From: Chryseobacterium luquanense
GTDB lineage: Bacteria > Bacteroidota > Bacteroidia > Flavobacteriales > Weeksellaceae
DNA: 64,000 bases
Direction: 5' to 3'
Assembly: GCF_026460945.1 (NCBI RefSeq)
Contig: NZ_JAOVZV010000007.1
Location: forward strand, 62,001 to 126,000
Made by a program: the position numbers and the translations under genes. Shown here in pieces: positions 33,847 through 42,355 of the stretch (positions within the stretch are counted from its first letter, which is position 1; each line of letters starts with the position of its first letter). The notes beneath the pieces were generated by a model. That model saw only the letters and a list, made by a program, of their open reading frames with translations, did not search any database and was not told the origin of the DNA.

Positions 33847-34810
33847 TAAAATTTGGAATAGTATTTTGATGATACTTGCCTTAGGTTTAATTGTAGGGAT
33901 TGTTTACAATGAAATTTCTTACGATCGTTTTTCAAAATATGACTATTATCTTCACTCCACTCAGGATGATGATGTTGTAGTGGGAATTCTTGAAAATCAA
34001 TTTAATATAAAAGATAATGTCGTTTCTCTCTCGAAGGGACAAAATTCTTATTTGATTGAGAAAAAATCTGTTCCCGAAAAATTACATTTGCTATGGTTTA
34101 ATTACATCGATGATAAATTTTATGAGTTTAATGGAAATTTACCCTACGAAATTATCCGACAAAAAATGAAGGATTATAATGATATTTCAATAAAAATAGG
34201 AAAGAAAAATTCTTTTCAGTTTATTGTAAATGAAGATTATATATTGAATTTAAAAGCTAAAGAAGTATCAAAACCTTGGTTTAATGAAAATTACGATAGA
34301 GAACAAATAGTATTTTTTGCCCGTGATAAAAAGAAAATTATACCTTACTTAAACCTTGAAAGTGATTCTGAATTTTCAGAATTTTCATCTTATCCGGTAA
34401 CTTTCTATAACTTTTCCCACCTTTCCAATGATTATGCCAATTTATTGGTAAACGGAAGACTTTTCTATAAATACGAACCTTTAGAGAAAAGTCTGAATAG
34501 ATATGAACCTTTAGAGACAAGTCTGATAGAGCAGATTGATCTTAGTTTAATCAAAAAAAATAAAGCAAAGAAAGGAAGCGAAGAATATTTCAATAAAACG
34601 ATCTTAAAATTGAGAATTAATTTTGATCCTGATCAGTTATATGAAATTTTAAAATCCAATCCGATAGATAAATTTGATTTGAAGATTATTGTTGATAAAA
34701 ATGATAGCCTGAAAAGTATTTATTTTATGGACCAAAATAAAATGATTAAGTTAAATACAGACACAAAATACGAACAGGAATCAAAAATAGATACAGCTAA
34801 AATCAAATAA
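33839..34810 (+). CDS. Unknown membrane-anchored protein with a 10-residue tandem repeat
   Basis: 323 residues. One N-terminal hydrophobic helix (about 5-22, ILMILALGLIVGIVYNEI) is followed by a soluble domain with no recognised motif, likely exported and anchored. It is rich in Lys, Asn, Asp and Tyr. Near residue 212-231 a 10-residue unit appears twice (YEPLEKSLNR, then YEPLETSLIE), produced by an exact 30-base duplication. It overlaps the preceding membrane protein gene by eight bases. Function unknown. Confidence 0.7.
   Translation: MVNKIWNSILMILALGLIVGIVYNEISYDRFSKYDYYLHSTQDDDVVVGILENQFNIKDNVVSLSKGQNSYLIEKKSVPEKLHLLWFNYIDDKFYEFNGNLPYEIIRQKMKDYNDISIKIGKKNSFQFIVNEDYILNLKAKEVSKPWFNENYDREQIVFFARDKKKIIPYLNLESDSEFSEFSSYPVTFYNFSHLSNDYANLLVNGRLFYKYEPLEKSLNRYEPLETSLIEQIDLSLIKKNKAKKGSEEYFNKTILKLRINFDPDQLYEILKSNPIDKFDLKIIVDKNDSLKSIYFMDQNKMIKLNTDTKYEQESKIDTAKIK
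34471..34530 (+). repeat. Two-copy 30-base tandem repeat within a gene
   Basis: Two adjacent 30-base units share ACCTTTAGAGA and AAGTCTGA and differ at only a few positions. The reading frame is preserved and gives a 10-residue duplication. Confidence 0.85.
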
Positions 34811-34836
34811 AAAACCTTCGAAAAATTCGAAGGTTT
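34811..34836. terminator. Bidirectional terminator between convergent genes
   Basis: AAACCTTCGAA pairs with TTCGAAGGTTT around a three-base loop. The T-run is stronger on the minus strand, where it would end the E2 transcript. Confidence 0.8.
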
Positions 34837-34864
34837 CTATATATAATATTAACAGTAAGTAAAA

Positions 34865-34892
34865 TTACTCATTGCTAATTACTCATTACTTA
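34865..34892. repeat. Heptad-repeat array, locus 3 (end of E2 gene)
   Basis: Four 7-base words in a row: TTACTCA, TTGCTAA, TTACTCA, TTACTTA. The last overlaps the stop codon of the E2 gene. The facing arm is short and weak (AACAGTA, AGTAAAA). Confidence 0.65.
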
Positions 34893-36209
34893 TATTTCAG
34901 TATTCATATCCCAATTCTGTAGATAATCGTGAACATGCTTCAACATCATTCCACCTAGAGAGCCGTCTACAACTCTGTGATCATAAGAGTGAGACATAAA
35001 CATTAACTGACGAATTGCGATTACATCACCGTCTTTAGTTTCAAGAACTGCAGGTTTTTTAACGATAGCTCCGATTGCCATAATTGCAACCTGTGGTTGA
35101 GGAATAATAGGAGTTCCCATTAAATTTCCAAAACTTCCTACGTTAGAAATCGTGTATGTTGCACCTTGAGTATCTTCAGGTCTTAATTTTTTGTTTCTTG
35201 CTCTGTAAGCCAAGTCGTTGATCGCTTTTGCCAAACCTGACAATGATAGCTGATCTGCATTTTTAATAACTGGAACAATAAGATTTCCATCTGGTAAAGC
35301 TGTTGCCATACCGATATTGATGTTTTTCTTTTTGATGATATTGTCACCGTTGATCGAAACATTGATCATTGGGAAATCTTGAATAGCTTTTACGATCGCT
35401 TTTACAAAAATTGGCATGAAAGTCAGTTTTTCACCTTCACGTTTTTCGAACATATCTTTGTTCTTCGCTCTCCATTTTACAACGTTGGTTACGTCAGTTT
35501 CGATGAAAGAAGTTACGTGAGGAGCAATTTGTTTTGCTTTCACCATGTTTTCAGCGATAATCTTTCTCATTCTATCCATAGGAATGATTTCGTCACCCGC
35601 AGAAGTAGAAATAGTTGTAGCCGGAGTTGGACTTGCAACAGCTTTTGGAGCTGGAACTGAAACCGCTTGTTGTACCGGTGCAGTTTGTGGAGTTGGTTGA
35701 TTTCCTCTGTTGGCAACGTGAGCTAAAATATCTTCTTTTGTAATTCTTCCTTCTAAACCGTTTCCTTTAATAGTTTTTAGTTCAGATTCAGAAATGTTTT
35801 CTTGTTGAGCGATAGATTTTACAAGTGGAGAAAGGTATAAATCTCCCGAAAATTCTACATGAGAGGTTGCAGTTGGGTTCAAAGGCTCTTCAATTGCCTT
35901 GATTGTTTCTGCATCAGGAGTTGAAGTTTCAGTTTTTACCTCTTCTGAAGCTGTACTTCCGCCTTCTCCTTCAATTTCTAAAATAGCGATGGCTTCACCT
36001 ACTTTTGCAACTTCGTCTTTCTGTTTAAGGATTTTTACGATTTTCCCCGAAACCGGTGTCGGAACGTCTGAATCTACTTTATCCGTCGCAATTTCTACTA
36101 CCGAATCATCTTCCTTTACCTGGTCGCCTTCATTGAATAACCAAGTGATAACTGTAGCTTCCATCACGCCTTCACCCATCGAAGGAAGCAATAATTTGTA
36201 TTCTGCCAT
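34890..36209 (-). CDS. Dihydrolipoamide acyltransferase (E2) of a 2-oxoacid dehydrogenase
   Basis: 439 residues. Lipoyl domain with Lys44 in IATDKVDSDVP, a Thr/Pro/Ala-rich linker, a peripheral-subunit-binding domain (LSPLVKSIAQQENISESEL) and a catalytic domain ending SYDHRVVDGSLGG with the active His and Asp. The DKVDSDVP form of the lipoyl motif is typical of branched-chain or broad 2-oxoacid E2 proteins, whereas the SucB in this window has DKATLELP. No E1 or E3 gene is adjacent, so the partners must be encoded elsewhere. Confidence 0.93.
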   Translation of the reverse strand: MAEYKLLLPSMGEGVMEATVITWLFNEGDQVKEDDSVVEIATDKVDSDVPTPVSGKIVKILKQKDEVAKVGEAIAILEIEGEGGSTASEEVKTETSTPDAETIKAIEEPLNPTATSHVEFSGDLYLSPLVKSIAQQENISESELKTIKGNGLEGRITKEDILAHVANRGNQPTPQTAPVQQAVSVPAPKAVASPTPATTISTSAGDEIIPMDRMRKIIAENMVKAKQIAPHVTSFIETDVTNVVKWRAKNKDMFEKREGEKLTFMPIFVKAIVKAIQDFPMINVSINGDNIIKKKNINIGMATALPDGNLIVPVIKNADQLSLSGLAKAINDLAYRARNKKLRPEDTQGATYTISNVGSFGNLMGTPIIPQPQVAIMAIGAIVKKPAVLETKDGDVIAIRQLMFMSHSYDHRVVDGSLGGMMLKHVHDYLQNWDMNTEI

Positions 36210-36229
36210 TTTTAAATTTTAGATTTTGA

Positions 36230-36237
36230 CAAATATA
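36230..36237 (-). promoter_or_regulatory. Bacteroidota-type -7 element for the E2 gene
   Basis: TATATTTG on the minus strand, 20 bases before the ATG. Confidence 0.5.
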
Positions 36238-36272
36238 TAAAAAAAATCGGTTTTTTTATGAAATAGATAATT

Positions 36273-37100
36273 TTAGAAAAATTCAATGTAAATATTTTCT
36301 CCCACGTTCAGTCCGAAAAGGGTTTTTGCGCCGTTCTTTTTGCTGCCTTTGTAAATGGTTAATTCCAATTGGTCGCTGTCGTTGAAGATCGCTGCAGATT
36401 GCCCGTGATATTCGGTTTCTCTTTCCCAATCGGCTACAACTTCGGTATGGCTTGAATAGATTTTTGAAAGACTTAAATTCCTGAATTTGATGGTAAAACT
36501 CTCAAAACCTTTCGCCAAAGTCTCAAAAGAATCTTTATTGATATTCGAAATTATGTTTCCGAAATTATCAATGTACATTACTTCACCAATAATCATTTTT
36601 TCAGACTCATTATAAACCGGTTTCGGGAATAAAAGCTGCTTTACGGAATCTATTTTTCGCCCGATAACTTCCGGAAGTCCACCGTTTGCCAAATGCACCG
36701 CAACAGGAACAAAAACATCAGTAGAAGTGAAGTTTACAATATCGTCAAAACGATTGTTTAAAGTGATTTCGTAGATGGCTTCAGGTTTAATGTCAAAAAA
36801 AATTAAACTTAAAATTCCGTTGTCAGCCGCCAAAAAGTAATGTCCGTCTGCTTTGTAAAGAATATTTTTTCTTGATTTATGAAAAAAACTGTCTACAGAA
36901 ACAATATGAATGGTTCCTTTCGGGAAATATTGATAAGCATTTCTTACAATATAAGACGCTTGAATCAGGTTATATGCCTGAATATCATGGGTAATATCAA
37001 CGCTGTTAACTTCAGGATTCAAAGACAGGATTTTTCCTTTCATAGCCGAAACTCTGTAGTCTAATCGTCCGAAATCTGAAGTGAGGGTAATAATTGACAT
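36273..37100 (-). CDS. SAM hydroxide adenosyltransferase (DUF62 family)
   Basis: 275 residues of the fluorinase-fold family that hydrolyses S-adenosylmethionine to adenosine and methionine with a water-derived hydroxide. The opening ITLTSDFGRLDYRVSAMKG contains the conserved Asp of the SAM site; DITHDIQAYNL and later IDNFGNIISNI are family landmarks. The biological role of these proteins is not settled. Lone gene, divergent from phoH. Confidence 0.92.
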   Translation of the reverse strand: MSIITLTSDFGRLDYRVSAMKGKILSLNPEVNSVDITHDIQAYNLIQASYIVRNAYQYFPKGTIHIVSVDSFFHKSRKNILYKADGHYFLAADNGILSLIFFDIKPEAIYEITLNNRFDDIVNFTSTDVFVPVAVHLANGGLPEVIGRKIDSVKQLLFPKPVYNESEKMIIGEVMYIDNFGNIISNINKDSFETLAKGFESFTIKFRNLSLSKIYSSHTEVVADWERETEYHGQSAAIFNDSDQLELTIYKGSKKNGAKTLFGLNVGENIYIEFF

Positions 37101-37120
37101 GAATAAAAGAGATAGAATTG

Positions 37121-37128
37121 CAAATTTA
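37121..37128 (-). promoter_or_regulatory. Bacteroidota-type -7 element for the SAM hydrolase gene
   Basis: TAAATTTG on the minus strand, 20 bases before the ATG. Confidence 0.5.
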
Positions 37129-37226
37129 TCTAAAATAAAAGGAAAGAAACGGCTATTGTGGAAAAGAATTTGATTTAAAATTAAAAAAAAACTTCTAAAT
37201 TTAAAATCTAAAATAAAAATATTTGC

Positions 37227-38183
37227 ATGTTTGAATTAACGTATGAATTAGAAGATATTGATGCCAAAAATTTCTACGGAGTTAATAACCAATATTTCAA
37301 TTTAATAAAATCGAGCTTTCCGACACTTAAAATCACGGGTCGTGATCATTTTGTCTTTGCGATGGGAAATCAGGAGGCTTTAGACATATTTAAACAAAAG
37401 CTAGACGATATTGTTTCGTTTATTTCCAAGAACAATTCTATAGGATTAAAAGATGTTGAAAACTTCCTCAACCTTAAGGATGAGAATGAAAAGCATTTGG
37501 TTTTTGATCAGGACATTATCGTAAAAGGTGTTAACGGAAAAATTATTAAAGCTAAAACAACCAACCTTAAAAAACTCGTAAAAGAGAGCGAGAAAAAAGA
37601 CATGGTTTTTGCAATCGGACCAGCCGGAACAGGAAAAACATACACCAGTGTTGCTTTGGCAGCGCGAGCTTTGAGAGATAAAGAGGTTAAAAGAATTGTC
37701 TTAACAAGACCTGCTGTTGAAGCCGGAGAAAGTCTTGGTTTTTTACCGGGAGATCTTAAAGAAAAGCTTGATCCGTATTTGCAGCCTTTATATGATGCAC
37801 TTCGTGATATGATTCCTCATGAGAAACTGGAAGGTTTTATGGAGAAAAAAGTAATTGAAGTAGCTCCTTTGGCTTTTATGAGAGGTAGGACTTTGGATGA
37901 TGCTTTTGTAATTTTGGATGAAGCTCAAAATACAACTCATGCTCAAATGAAAATGTTTTTAACGAGAATGGGGATGAATGCTAAATTTATAATTACGGGA
38001 GATCCTACTCAGATTGATTTACCTCCAAAACAACATTCTGGTTTGAAGGAAGCGATGAGAATCTTGAAAGACGTAAAAGAAATTGGATTTGTATATTTAA
38101 ATGAAGAAGATGTCGTAAGACATCCTGTTGTAAAGAAAATTATTTTGGCTTACAACGAAGAAGACAAGCGTAATAAAGAATAA
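37227..38183 (+). CDS. phoH: PhoH-family ATPase
   Basis: 318 residues. Walker A GPAGTGKT at 131-138, Walker B FVILDEAQN and the ITGDPTQIDLP sensor segment identify the PhoH/YbeZ group, cytosolic ATPases linked to RNA and ribosome metabolism. The N-terminal 110 residues hold the KH-like part. It is not next to ybeY here. The start follows an A/T-rich stretch with TATTTG just upstream of the ATG, a weak promoter match. Confidence 0.94.
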   Translation: MFELTYELEDIDAKNFYGVNNQYFNLIKSSFPTLKITGRDHFVFAMGNQEALDIFKQKLDDIVSFISKNNSIGLKDVENFLNLKDENEKHLVFDQDIIVKGVNGKIIKAKTTNLKKLVKESEKKDMVFAIGPAGTGKTYTSVALAARALRDKEVKRIVLTRPAVEAGESLGFLPGDLKEKLDPYLQPLYDALRDMIPHEKLEGFMEKKVIEVAPLAFMRGRTLDDAFVILDEAQNTTHAQMKMFLTRMGMNAKFIITGDPTQIDLPPKQHSGLKEAMRILKDVKEIGFVYLNEEDVVRHPVVKKIILAYNEEDKRNKE

Positions 38184-38238
38184 TTTCAAAAAAGTTTAAA
38201 GAAATTTTAAAAACATTTTTTAGTTCTGTAAAAAGTGA

Positions 38239-38246
38239 TATATTTG
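38239..38246 (+). promoter_or_regulatory. Bacteroidota-type -7 element for the first beta-barrel gene
   Basis: TATATTTG matches TAnnTTTG, 32 bases before the start codon. Confidence 0.5.
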
Positions 38247-38278
38247 GACTCTTAAAATTTGTTAAAAAACTTTAAATT

Positions 38279-38947
38279 ATGAAAAAAATATTACTTATTG
38301 CTTCTGTTGCTGTAATGGGAATGAGTGTACATGCGCAAGAATTTAGATTTGGACCTAAAGTAGGTTTCGCAATGTCAACACTTAAAATTGATGAGAATCA
38401 GGATGATCTAGGTAAAAGAAGTATGGACCCTAAATACACTTTCTATGTAGGAGGTATGGCAGAATATAAAATCAATGATAATTTTGGTTTTCAGGGGGAG
38501 ATTTTGTATTCTCCGCTTGGAGGAAAAGAAAAAATTGACGGAATAAATGCAGGAGTACTTTTTGTAGGTGAGCAAACTAAAGTTAATTTAGGAACTGTTT
38601 TAGTACCAATTTCAGCAAAATACTTTATTACAGAAGGTTTTTCGGTTGCTGCAGGTGCAAACTTTGGAATCATTCTTACAGCGAAGCAAAAAACTGTAAT
38701 TGGTTCTGATTTTGTAAGCATAGATATAGAAGATGAAAACGGTTCTGGTGAAGTAGATATTAAAAAGGATATCAAAAAATTAAACCTTGCTCCATTTGTA
38801 GGTGTTGAATATATGCTGGAAAACGGACTTTTCTTCGATGCAAGATACAGCTTAGGAGTTTCTAATCTTTCTAATGATGGAAGTGGAGGTAAAATAACTA
38901 ATAGCTTCGCACAAGTTGGTGTAGGTTTCAAATTTGGAGGGAACTAA
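38279..38947 (+). CDS. Outer-membrane beta-barrel protein (porin family)
   Basis: 222 residues. A signal peptide (MKKILLIASVAVMGMSVHAQ) is followed by alternating-residue beta-strands such as FRFGPKVGFAMS, FGFQGEILYSPLGG and FFDARYSLGVSNL, ending FAQVGVGFKFGGN with a terminal aromatic-type strand. This is the PorT-like outer-membrane beta-barrel family, with about eight strands. First of four consecutive barrel genes, each closed by its own terminator. The ligand is unknown. Confidence 0.87.
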   Translation: MKKILLIASVAVMGMSVHAQEFRFGPKVGFAMSTLKIDENQDDLGKRSMDPKYTFYVGGMAEYKINDNFGFQGEILYSPLGGKEKIDGINAGVLFVGEQTKVNLGTVLVPISAKYFITEGFSVAAGANFGIILTAKQKTVIGSDFVSIDIEDENGSGEVDIKKDIKKLNLAPFVGVEYMLENGLFFDARYSLGVSNLSNDGSGGKITNSFAQVGVGFKFGGN

Positions 38948-38970
38948 AAAATTATTAATCAAAAGATTAT

Positions 38971-39001
38971 AAAGCAAGGCAATTTTTGTCTTGCTTTTTT
39001 T
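38971..39001 (+). terminator. Terminator after the first beta-barrel gene
   Basis: AAAGCAAGGCAA pairs with TTGTCTTGCTTT (one G-T pair), followed by T residues. Confidence 0.85.
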
Positions 39002-39079
39002 ATTTAATTAAAATTCCTGCGGCATTGTGTTTGCTATACAAGAAAATCATTGAGTTAATAACATATTTAAATTATTAAA

Positions 39080-39586
39080 ATGAAAAAATTACTATTACTA
39101 GGTGCTTTTGCACTGTTAGGAGGAGTTTCGCAAGCGCAGACAGGTTTTAAATTGGGTGGTCATATTGGTGCTCCTGTAGGTGATGCTTCAAGTGTTTCGT
39201 CTTTTACTTTAGGTGTTGATGCCGCTTACATGTGGAATGTTACAAAGGGTTTAGATGTAGGTATTGCTTCCGGATATTCGCATTTTTTTGGTAAAGACAG
39301 ATGGGAGGATTTTGGATTTATTCCTTTGGCGGCTTCCGGAAAATACAGATTTAATGGTCTTCCGCTTTTCGTAGGTCTGGATTTGGGAGGAGCAATATCT
39401 ACTAAAGATGGTATTGATAGTGGTATTTATGTATATCCAAAGGTAGGATTTCAGTTGCCGAAAGCAGAATTATACTTAGGTTACCAAAATATCGGAAGTG
39501 AAAGAGGAGATTGGGAAAGAAGAGACAGAAGAGTTGATTCTAATTTTGGTGCTATTAATTTAGGTGTGAATTTCTTTTTGAAATAA
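39080..39586 (+). CDS. Small outer-membrane beta-barrel protein
   Basis: 168 residues, with a signal peptide (MKKLLLLGAFALLGGVSQAQ) and strand pattern GFKLGGHIGAPVG, DVGIASGYSHFFG, KYRFNGLPLFVGLDLGGAIS and the final GAINLGVNFFLK ending in a charged residue. The length suits an eight-stranded barrel. Second in the tandem set and more divergent from the third and fourth than those are from each other. Confidence 0.82.
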   Translation: MKKLLLLGAFALLGGVSQAQTGFKLGGHIGAPVGDASSVSSFTLGVDAAYMWNVTKGLDVGIASGYSHFFGKDRWEDFGFIPLAASGKYRFNGLPLFVGLDLGGAISTKDGIDSGIYVYPKVGFQLPKAELYLGYQNIGSERGDWERRDRRVDSNFGAINLGVNFFLK

Positions 39587-39609
39587 ATAGTTAAGCAATA
39601 ATAATGGGC

Positions 39610-39636
39610 TCTGATTGAAAAATCAGAATTTTTTTA
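39610..39636 (+). terminator. Terminator after the second beta-barrel gene
   Basis: TCTGATT pairs with AATCAGA around a GAAA loop, followed by a T-run. Confidence 0.8.
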
Positions 39637-39756
39637 TGTTAATTTTTGAAAAAATAGCATTTATATCTCTTATGTGCGATTTCTAAATGATAAAACATAA
39701 TATTCATGAGTGATATTAATCACATTAAGAAATTTTAATATTGAAAATTACCCTTA

Positions 39757-39764
39757 TAAATTTG
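39757..39764 (+). promoter_or_regulatory. Bacteroidota-type -7 element for the third beta-barrel gene
   Basis: TAAATTTG matches TAnnTTTG, 29 bases before the start; a TTG lies only 13 bases upstream of it. Confidence 0.45.
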
Positions 39765-39793
39765 CACTCAAGAAAGTATAAAATTATTATAAA

Positions 39794-40450
39794 ATGAAAA
39801 AATTATTAGTAGCTAGTGCTGTTGCACTTTTCGGTTTATCTAATGCACAAATCGCTAAAGGAACTGTTTATTTATCAGGTACTGCAGGTTATTCTCAAGT
39901 AGAGACTAACAACGGAAACTTGAAAACTGAAGAATTGAACATTGTTCCTACAGCAGGATTTTTCGTAGCACCAAACTTAGCAGTAGGTTTAGGGGTAGGT
40001 TTCCAAACTGTAAAAAACACTACAATTTCTACTACAACAACTCCATTATCTACAACAGTAAACACTGCTGAAGAAAAATACCCTGCATTTGTTGTAGCTC
40101 CTTTCGCTAGAAAATACTGGACTTTGTCTGACAAATTGTATTTCTTCGGTCAGTTAGCTGTACCAATGGCATTTGGAAAAGCTGAATCTGAGGTTTCTTC
40201 TGTAACTACAACTGGAACTGTTACATCTAGTTCTTCTATTTCTACTGAAGCTAAATACACTTCAATCGGAGTAACTGTAAAGCCAGGTTTAGATTATTTC
40301 TTAAACAAAAACTGGACTATTGAAGCTACAATCGGAGAATTCGGTTACAACAACTTCAAACCAAAAGAAGGTGATGCTACAAACAACTATAGCTTCGGTT
40401 TAAACCTAGCTAACGTAGGTATCGGTGTTAAATATGTTTTCGCTAAATAA
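39794..40450 (+). CDS. Outer-membrane beta-barrel protein, paralogue A
   Basis: 218 residues. A signal peptide (MKKLLVASAVALFGLSNAQ) and strands such as AGFFVAPNLAVGLGVGF and KPGLDYFLNKNWTIEATIG mark an outer-membrane barrel. It is closely similar in layout and signal peptide to the next gene, so the pair arose by tandem duplication. Thr- and Ser-rich loops (TTISTTTTPLSTTV) are probably surface exposed. Its codon use appears more uniform than its neighbours', as in highly expressed genes (impression only). Confidence 0.85.
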   Translation: MKKLLVASAVALFGLSNAQIAKGTVYLSGTAGYSQVETNNGNLKTEELNIVPTAGFFVAPNLAVGLGVGFQTVKNTTISTTTTPLSTTVNTAEEKYPAFVVAPFARKYWTLSDKLYFFGQLAVPMAFGKAESEVSSVTTTGTVTSSSSISTEAKYTSIGVTVKPGLDYFLNKNWTIEATIGEFGYNNFKPKEGDATNNYSFGLNLANVGIGVKYVFAK

Positions 40451-40471
40451 TTAGTAAACATAAATAAATCT

Positions 40472-40503
40472 AAATCCTGAGAATTTTTCTCAGGATTTTT
40501 TTT
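40472..40503 (+). terminator. Terminator after beta-barrel paralogue A
   Basis: AAATCCTGAGAA pairs with TTCTCAGGATTT, 12 base pairs, followed by TTTTT. Confidence 0.85.
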
Positions 40504-40510
40504 ATTTTTG
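40503..40510 (+). promoter_or_regulatory. Bacteroidota-type -7 element for beta-barrel paralogue B
   Basis: TATTTTTG matches TAnnTTTG and directly abuts the previous terminator, 22 bases before the ATG. Confidence 0.5.
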
Positions 40511-40531
40511 CAGACTCAAATATCAATAACT

Positions 40532-41167
40532 ATGAAAAAATCATTATTAGTGGGTGCAATTGCACTTTTCGGGCTTTCAAATGCTCAAATGACTAAAGGA
40601 GACTGGGTAATCAGCGGAAACACAGGAATGGGTTTTAATAATGTGAATACAACCTACAAAGCAGATGGACAAACTGAAGACGGTCCTAAAGTAAGTACAT
40701 TTTCTGTAACTCCATCTGTAGGATATTTTGTTATCGACAAATTAGCCGTAGGAATTGACCTTGGTTTTACAACAGCTACAACGAAGTATGAAGGTTTAAA
40801 AGCAACAGTTTCTAGCTTAACGGTAATGCCTACTGCAACGTATTATTTTACAAACGATTCTAAATTTGTTCCTTTCTTGGGAGCTGGAATAGGTTATGCG
40901 TCTGTAAAAAACAAAGAGTCTATAGATTTTATGGGAGTTTCAGAATCTGAAGAAATGACAACTGACGGTTTAGCTTGGAAAGTAAAAGGAGGAATTACTT
41001 ATATGGCAACTCAGTCATTGGGTATTAACCTGGGAGTTTCTTACGATCAGTTCTCAAACAAAGAGACTTATTTCGGAACAGAAGTTAAAACGAATGTAAA
41101 AACTTTTGGAGCAAACATCGGTTTCTCATATTTCATCAAGTCTAAAAGTCAAAAATCAGATAAATAA
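40532..41167 (+). CDS. Outer-membrane beta-barrel protein, paralogue B
   Basis: 211 residues. I placed the start at the ATG giving MKKSLLVGAIALFGLSNAQ, a clean signal peptide nearly identical to that of paralogue A; the upstream TTG lies within the -7 element. Strands SVGYFVIDKLAVGIDLGF and GITYMATQSLGINLGVSYD and the closing FGANIGFSYFIK show the barrel. It ends in a polar tail (KSKSQKSDK). Fourth and last of the tandem set. Confidence 0.85.
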   Translation: MKKSLLVGAIALFGLSNAQMTKGDWVISGNTGMGFNNVNTTYKADGQTEDGPKVSTFSVTPSVGYFVIDKLAVGIDLGFTTATTKYEGLKATVSSLTVMPTATYYFTNDSKFVPFLGAGIGYASVKNKESIDFMGVSESEEMTTDGLAWKVKGGITYMATQSLGINLGVSYDQFSNKETYFGTEVKTNVKTFGANIGFSYFIKSKSQKSDK

Positions 41168-41190
41168 TATTTGATTTAATTTGAATATCA

Positions 41191-41219
41191 ATCCTGAGAT
41201 TATTTCTCGGGATTTTTTT
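41191..41219 (+). terminator. Terminator after beta-barrel paralogue B
   Basis: ATCCTGAGA pairs with TCTCGGGAT (one G-T pair), followed by a T-run. Confidence 0.8.
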
Positions 41220-41229
41220 GTTTAAAAGT

Positions 41230-41246
41230 TTTATAAAATCTTTATA
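41230..41246 (+). promoter_or_regulatory. KdpE-box-like element upstream of the KdpD-like kinase
   Basis: TTTATAAAATCTTTATA: two TTTATA direct repeats with a 5-base spacer, 11 bases apart. The E. coli KdpE site (TTTATACTTTTTTTACA) has the same layout. An identical 17-base copy lies upstream of kup. It overlaps the expected -33 region of the downstream -7 element. Confidence 0.65.
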
Positions 41247-41256
41247 TCTAAATAAC

Positions 41257-41264
41257 TAATTTTG
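41257..41264 (+). promoter_or_regulatory. Bacteroidota-type -7 element for the KdpD-like/KdpE operon
   Basis: TAATTTTG matches TAnnTTTG and lies 10 bases after the KdpE-like box. No TTG is present at -33, as expected if an activator bound at the box replaces it. Confidence 0.5.
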
Positions 41265-41284
41265 ATTTTCTTTTTCAGCGAAAC

Positions 41285-42355
41285 TTGAAAACTTCCGAAA
41301 CAAAAAAATACCGACAATATATATTAAGTGCGCTTTCTGTACTCACCGTTTCTGTGCTTTGTTTTTTGATACGAAATGAAATCAACTACAGAGTTTCAGC
41401 ATTGATACTTTTATTGACAGTTTCAGTCATTGCAATGCTTTTTGATATTTTTCCGGTGCTTTTAGCAGCTTTTTTAAGTGCACTGATCTGGAATTTTCTT
41501 TTTATTGAGCCTCAATTTACTCTGGAAATTCGAAGTACTGAAGATCTTTTAATGTTTCTCTCTTACTTTTTTGTTGCTTTATTAAATGCTGTTTTAACCT
41601 TTAAAATAAGACAGGCCGAGCGAAAAGCCAGGGATAAAGAAGAAAAAGAACAAACCATAAAACTTTACAACACCCTTTTAAACTCACTTTCTCACGAATT
41701 GAGAACCCCAATTGCCACAATTTTAGGAACTGTTGATACATTAAAAGACTCCAATGAAAAACTAAATCCTACACAACGATTGGATTTATTTAATGATATT
41801 GACATTGCAACCGTCCGCCTCAACCGACAAGTGGAAAATATTCTCAACATGAGCCGCATTGAAAGCGGAATTTTAAAGCCAAAATCAGATTGGTGCGATA
41901 TGAATGAACTGATAAATTCTGTTATTCAGAAAATCGAAAATTGTAATGGTCATCAATTAAATTATAACGTTGATGAAAATCTTCCCCTTTTTAAATTGGA
42001 TATAGGTTTTACCGAACAGATTTTGCTCAATCTTTTGCATAATGCCGTTCAATACACTCCACCAAATTCAATTATAGCAATTAAAATTTCCCACGAATCT
42101 GAAAACTGCAAAATCATTATCTCAGACAACGGAAACGGAATACCGGAAAGTGAACATCAATTAATTTTCGATAAATTCCGAAGACTTCCTGAAAGCAAAA
42201 CTGGTGGAAGCGGATTAGGATTGTCCATCGTAAAAGGCTTTACAGAAGCTCAAAATGGAACAATTTTCCTTCGGAATAATACTCCTAACGGAACAGTTTT
42301 TACGATTGAAATTCCTGCAGAAACCTCTTATATAAACCATCTGAAAAATGAATAA
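41285..42355 (+). CDS. Short KdpD-like sensor histidine kinase
   Basis: 356 residues. Four membrane helices of the DUF4118/KdpD type (about 14-30, 38-55, 58-75, 88-106), then a HisKA domain with His137 in SLSHELRTPIATILG, and an ATPase domain with N, G1 and G2 boxes (LLHNAVQYTPP, SDNGNGIPES, GGSGLGLSIVKGF). It lacks the roughly 370-residue cytoplasmic KdpD and Usp region found in E. coli KdpD. The start is a TTG; no ATG or GTG lies upstream before an in-frame stop. It overlaps the regulator gene by eight bases. Confidence 0.9.
   Translation: MKTSETKKYRQYILSALSVLTVSVLCFLIRNEINYRVSALILLLTVSVIAMLFDIFPVLLAAFLSALIWNFLFIEPQFTLEIRSTEDLLMFLSYFFVALLNAVLTFKIRQAERKARDKEEKEQTIKLYNTLLNSLSHELRTPIATILGTVDTLKDSNEKLNPTQRLDLFNDIDIATVRLNRQVENILNMSRIESGILKPKSDWCDMNELINSVIQKIENCNGHQLNYNVDENLPLFKLDIGFTEQILLNLLHNAVQYTPPNSIIAIKISHESENCKIIISDNGNGIPESEHQLIFDKFRRLPESKTGGSGLGLSIVKGFTEAQNGTIFLRNNTPNGTVFTIEIPAETSYINHLKNE

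Noticed and set aside
40508..40531. Upstream TTG start for beta-barrel paralogue B
   Set aside because: The TTG lies in the -7 element, and the ATG at 40532 gives a clean signal peptide matching the paralogue.
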